In this document: positions 21,301 to 22,293 of the stretch, piece by piece
Numbering within the stretch: the stretch's first letter is position 1
Layout of the letters: each line of letters starts with the position of its first letter
Notes under the pieces: generated by a model
Seen by the model: the letters and a program-made list of their open reading frames with translations, nothing else
Told to the model about the DNA's origin: nothing
The model's database searches: none
NCBI GenBank assembly: GCA_036897485.1
Contig: JAYMTF010001602.1
Coordinates: forward strand, 1-22,293
DNA length: 22,293 bases
Direction: 5' to 3'
Source: Pelargonium nanum
Taxonomy: Eukaryota > Streptophyta > Magnoliopsida > Geraniales > Geraniaceae
Made by a program: the position numbers and the translations under genes

Positions 21301-22293
21301 TTAGGCCTTGTTTGTTCCTCTACTTGAAAGTTTATAGAGGTAAAACGTCTACAGAGGTAGCTGAACGTAGTTTTAATGTCTATAGAGAATAAGGGTTTGT
21401 TTGGTAAAATAATATCTGAAAAAAGTTTGAGAAATTTTTGTATTGTTTGGTAAAATTGTCTAAAAGGAGGGGTATTAATATGAAATGACCAAATTGCCCT
21501 TCATTTAAAAAACATAAAATAATTAAATAAGAAATTGGTTAATAATTTTGGGGATAACTTTCCCAATTCATTACAAATCGACAATATTTAGGGCTTCTTG
21601 ATATTGCGTCTTCCTTCCAGGATCGACCCAATACAGTTCCATGATCGTGAGTCGTTCACTGCGTCGTCTACAGTAGCTACCAGTTCCATAATAGTGGTGC
21701 TCATTAGGAACCAAATTTTTTCTTTTAAACTTAGCTAAATTTGGATTTTGTTGTGAATAAATTAATCAATTCATTAGAAAAAAAAAGTTATGTGATATCT
21801 AAACTAAAATTCAATCACAATGTCAATATGAGTACATGTATCTTTCTACTCCACCAAGCTTCATCAACTATGATAATATGATTAATTTAATCATATTCAA
21901 TCCCTGATTCATTGTACATCAACCCAGTATGACTTAAGACAAGGTAAATCAATTCTATACTTTAAAAATTTGTTGCATTTCATTCACTTTTCATCTCATC
22001 CCATTTATTTTTTGTTTTGTTTTTGACTAAGTGTCATGCCAATTGCTTCAAACATTTTCTTACCAATATTATTCCATCATGCTTTCCTGAAATGACTGTC
22101 TGGCCTATTTCTAGCAACTATCTCATCCTTACAAGCTTCAATAAATTGCACCACTGCATACTCAAACCACATTGTTTTTCCTTTCTTAGGTGCTACCTCT
22201 TCACACTCGTCATGTTCCTTATCTTTATCCTTTGCCTTGCGATTCTTCTTCACTAATGAAGAGTGACCATGAGCATGAGGTTGATTTCTTGTT
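21301..22293. mobile_element. Probable decayed PIF/Harbinger element, left end (runs off window)
   Basis: TTA followed by GGCCTTGTTTGTTCCTCTAC at 21301-21323 resembles the terminal repeat of plant PIF/Harbinger elements, which insert at TTA/TAA targets. The right part holds a broken Myb/SANT-like frame on the minus strand, the type of accessory protein these elements often encode. The other terminus would lie beyond 22293. A second TE-like start, AAGGGTTTGTTTGGTAAAAT near 21388, may be nested or unrelated. No transposase is seen in the window. Confidence 0.45.
21960..22293 (-). pseudogene. Broken Myb/SANT-like domain protein fragment
   Basis: Reading the minus strand leftwards from the window edge, the frame gives a Lys-rich segment, then MWFEYAVVQFIEACKDEI and RNRPDSHFRKA, a TGA stop near 22080, then WNNIGKKMFEAIGMTLSQ. 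After a frameshift near 22005-22011 it continues NKWDEMKSE and another stop. The pattern W..x..FIE.C..E, NRP..HF, W.NI, NKWD.MK.EW is typical of the plant Myb/SANT-like domain (Myb_DNA-bind_3) found in Harbinger accessory proteins and in host L10-interacting MYB-like proteins. At least two stops and one frameshift make it non-functional. The 5' part lies outside the window. Confidence 0.65.

Noticed and set aside
1..22293. CRISPR arrays, operons or bacterial mobile elements
   Set aside because: Spliced plant genes fill the window; the only regular array is the 47-bp minisatellite, which has no spacers.

Overview
The window looks like nuclear DNA of a dicot flowering plant. It is AT-rich, with spliced genes, GT-AG introns, chloroplast-targeted and chromatin proteins of clear plant type, and many small decayed transposable elements. 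All protein calls come from reading exons and splice sites by eye; no database search was run. I cannot name the species.

The left two thirds (about 0.4-16.2 kb) carry four conserved genes. (1) ATE1, + strand, 436-4631, six coding exons, 637 aa: arginyl-tRNA-protein transferase of the Arg/N-degron pathway. (2) A Yippee-like zinc-binding protein, - strand, 8577-6197, five exons, 129 aa. (3) An HMGB1-type chromatin protein, + strand, 12135-13792, seven coding exons, 162 aa, with one GC-AG intron and a probable leader intron. (4) An LHCB4.3-type (also called LHCB8) CP29 antenna protein, - strand, 16049-14182, two exons, 277 aa, with the short C-terminus of that isoform. Every reconstructed reading frame closes exactly across all of its introns. 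The four genes act in unrelated processes (protein turnover, unknown, chromatin, photosynthesis). Nothing suggests a cluster.

Between and to the right of the genes are mobile elements in several states of decay. A 1,161-bp Mutator-like element with about 90-bp terminal inverted repeats and a 9-bp target duplication lies between the YPEL and HMGB genes. A tRNA-derived SINE with an A-tail and a 15-16 bp target duplication lies just upstream of LHCB4.3. The right third (about 16.6-22.3 kb) has no intact gene. It holds a 47-bp minisatellite, a near-perfect hairpin, a 5'-truncated LINE tail, a second retroelement with the same 3' end, a pentanucleotide microsatellite, a G-box-bearing C-rich segment, and a probable PIF/Harbinger end followed by a broken Myb/SANT-like reading frame that runs off the window.

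I found no convincing previously undescribed system. The most useful observations are the structurally delimited elements, the GC-AG intron, and the nested repeats at 18.2-19.4 kb.
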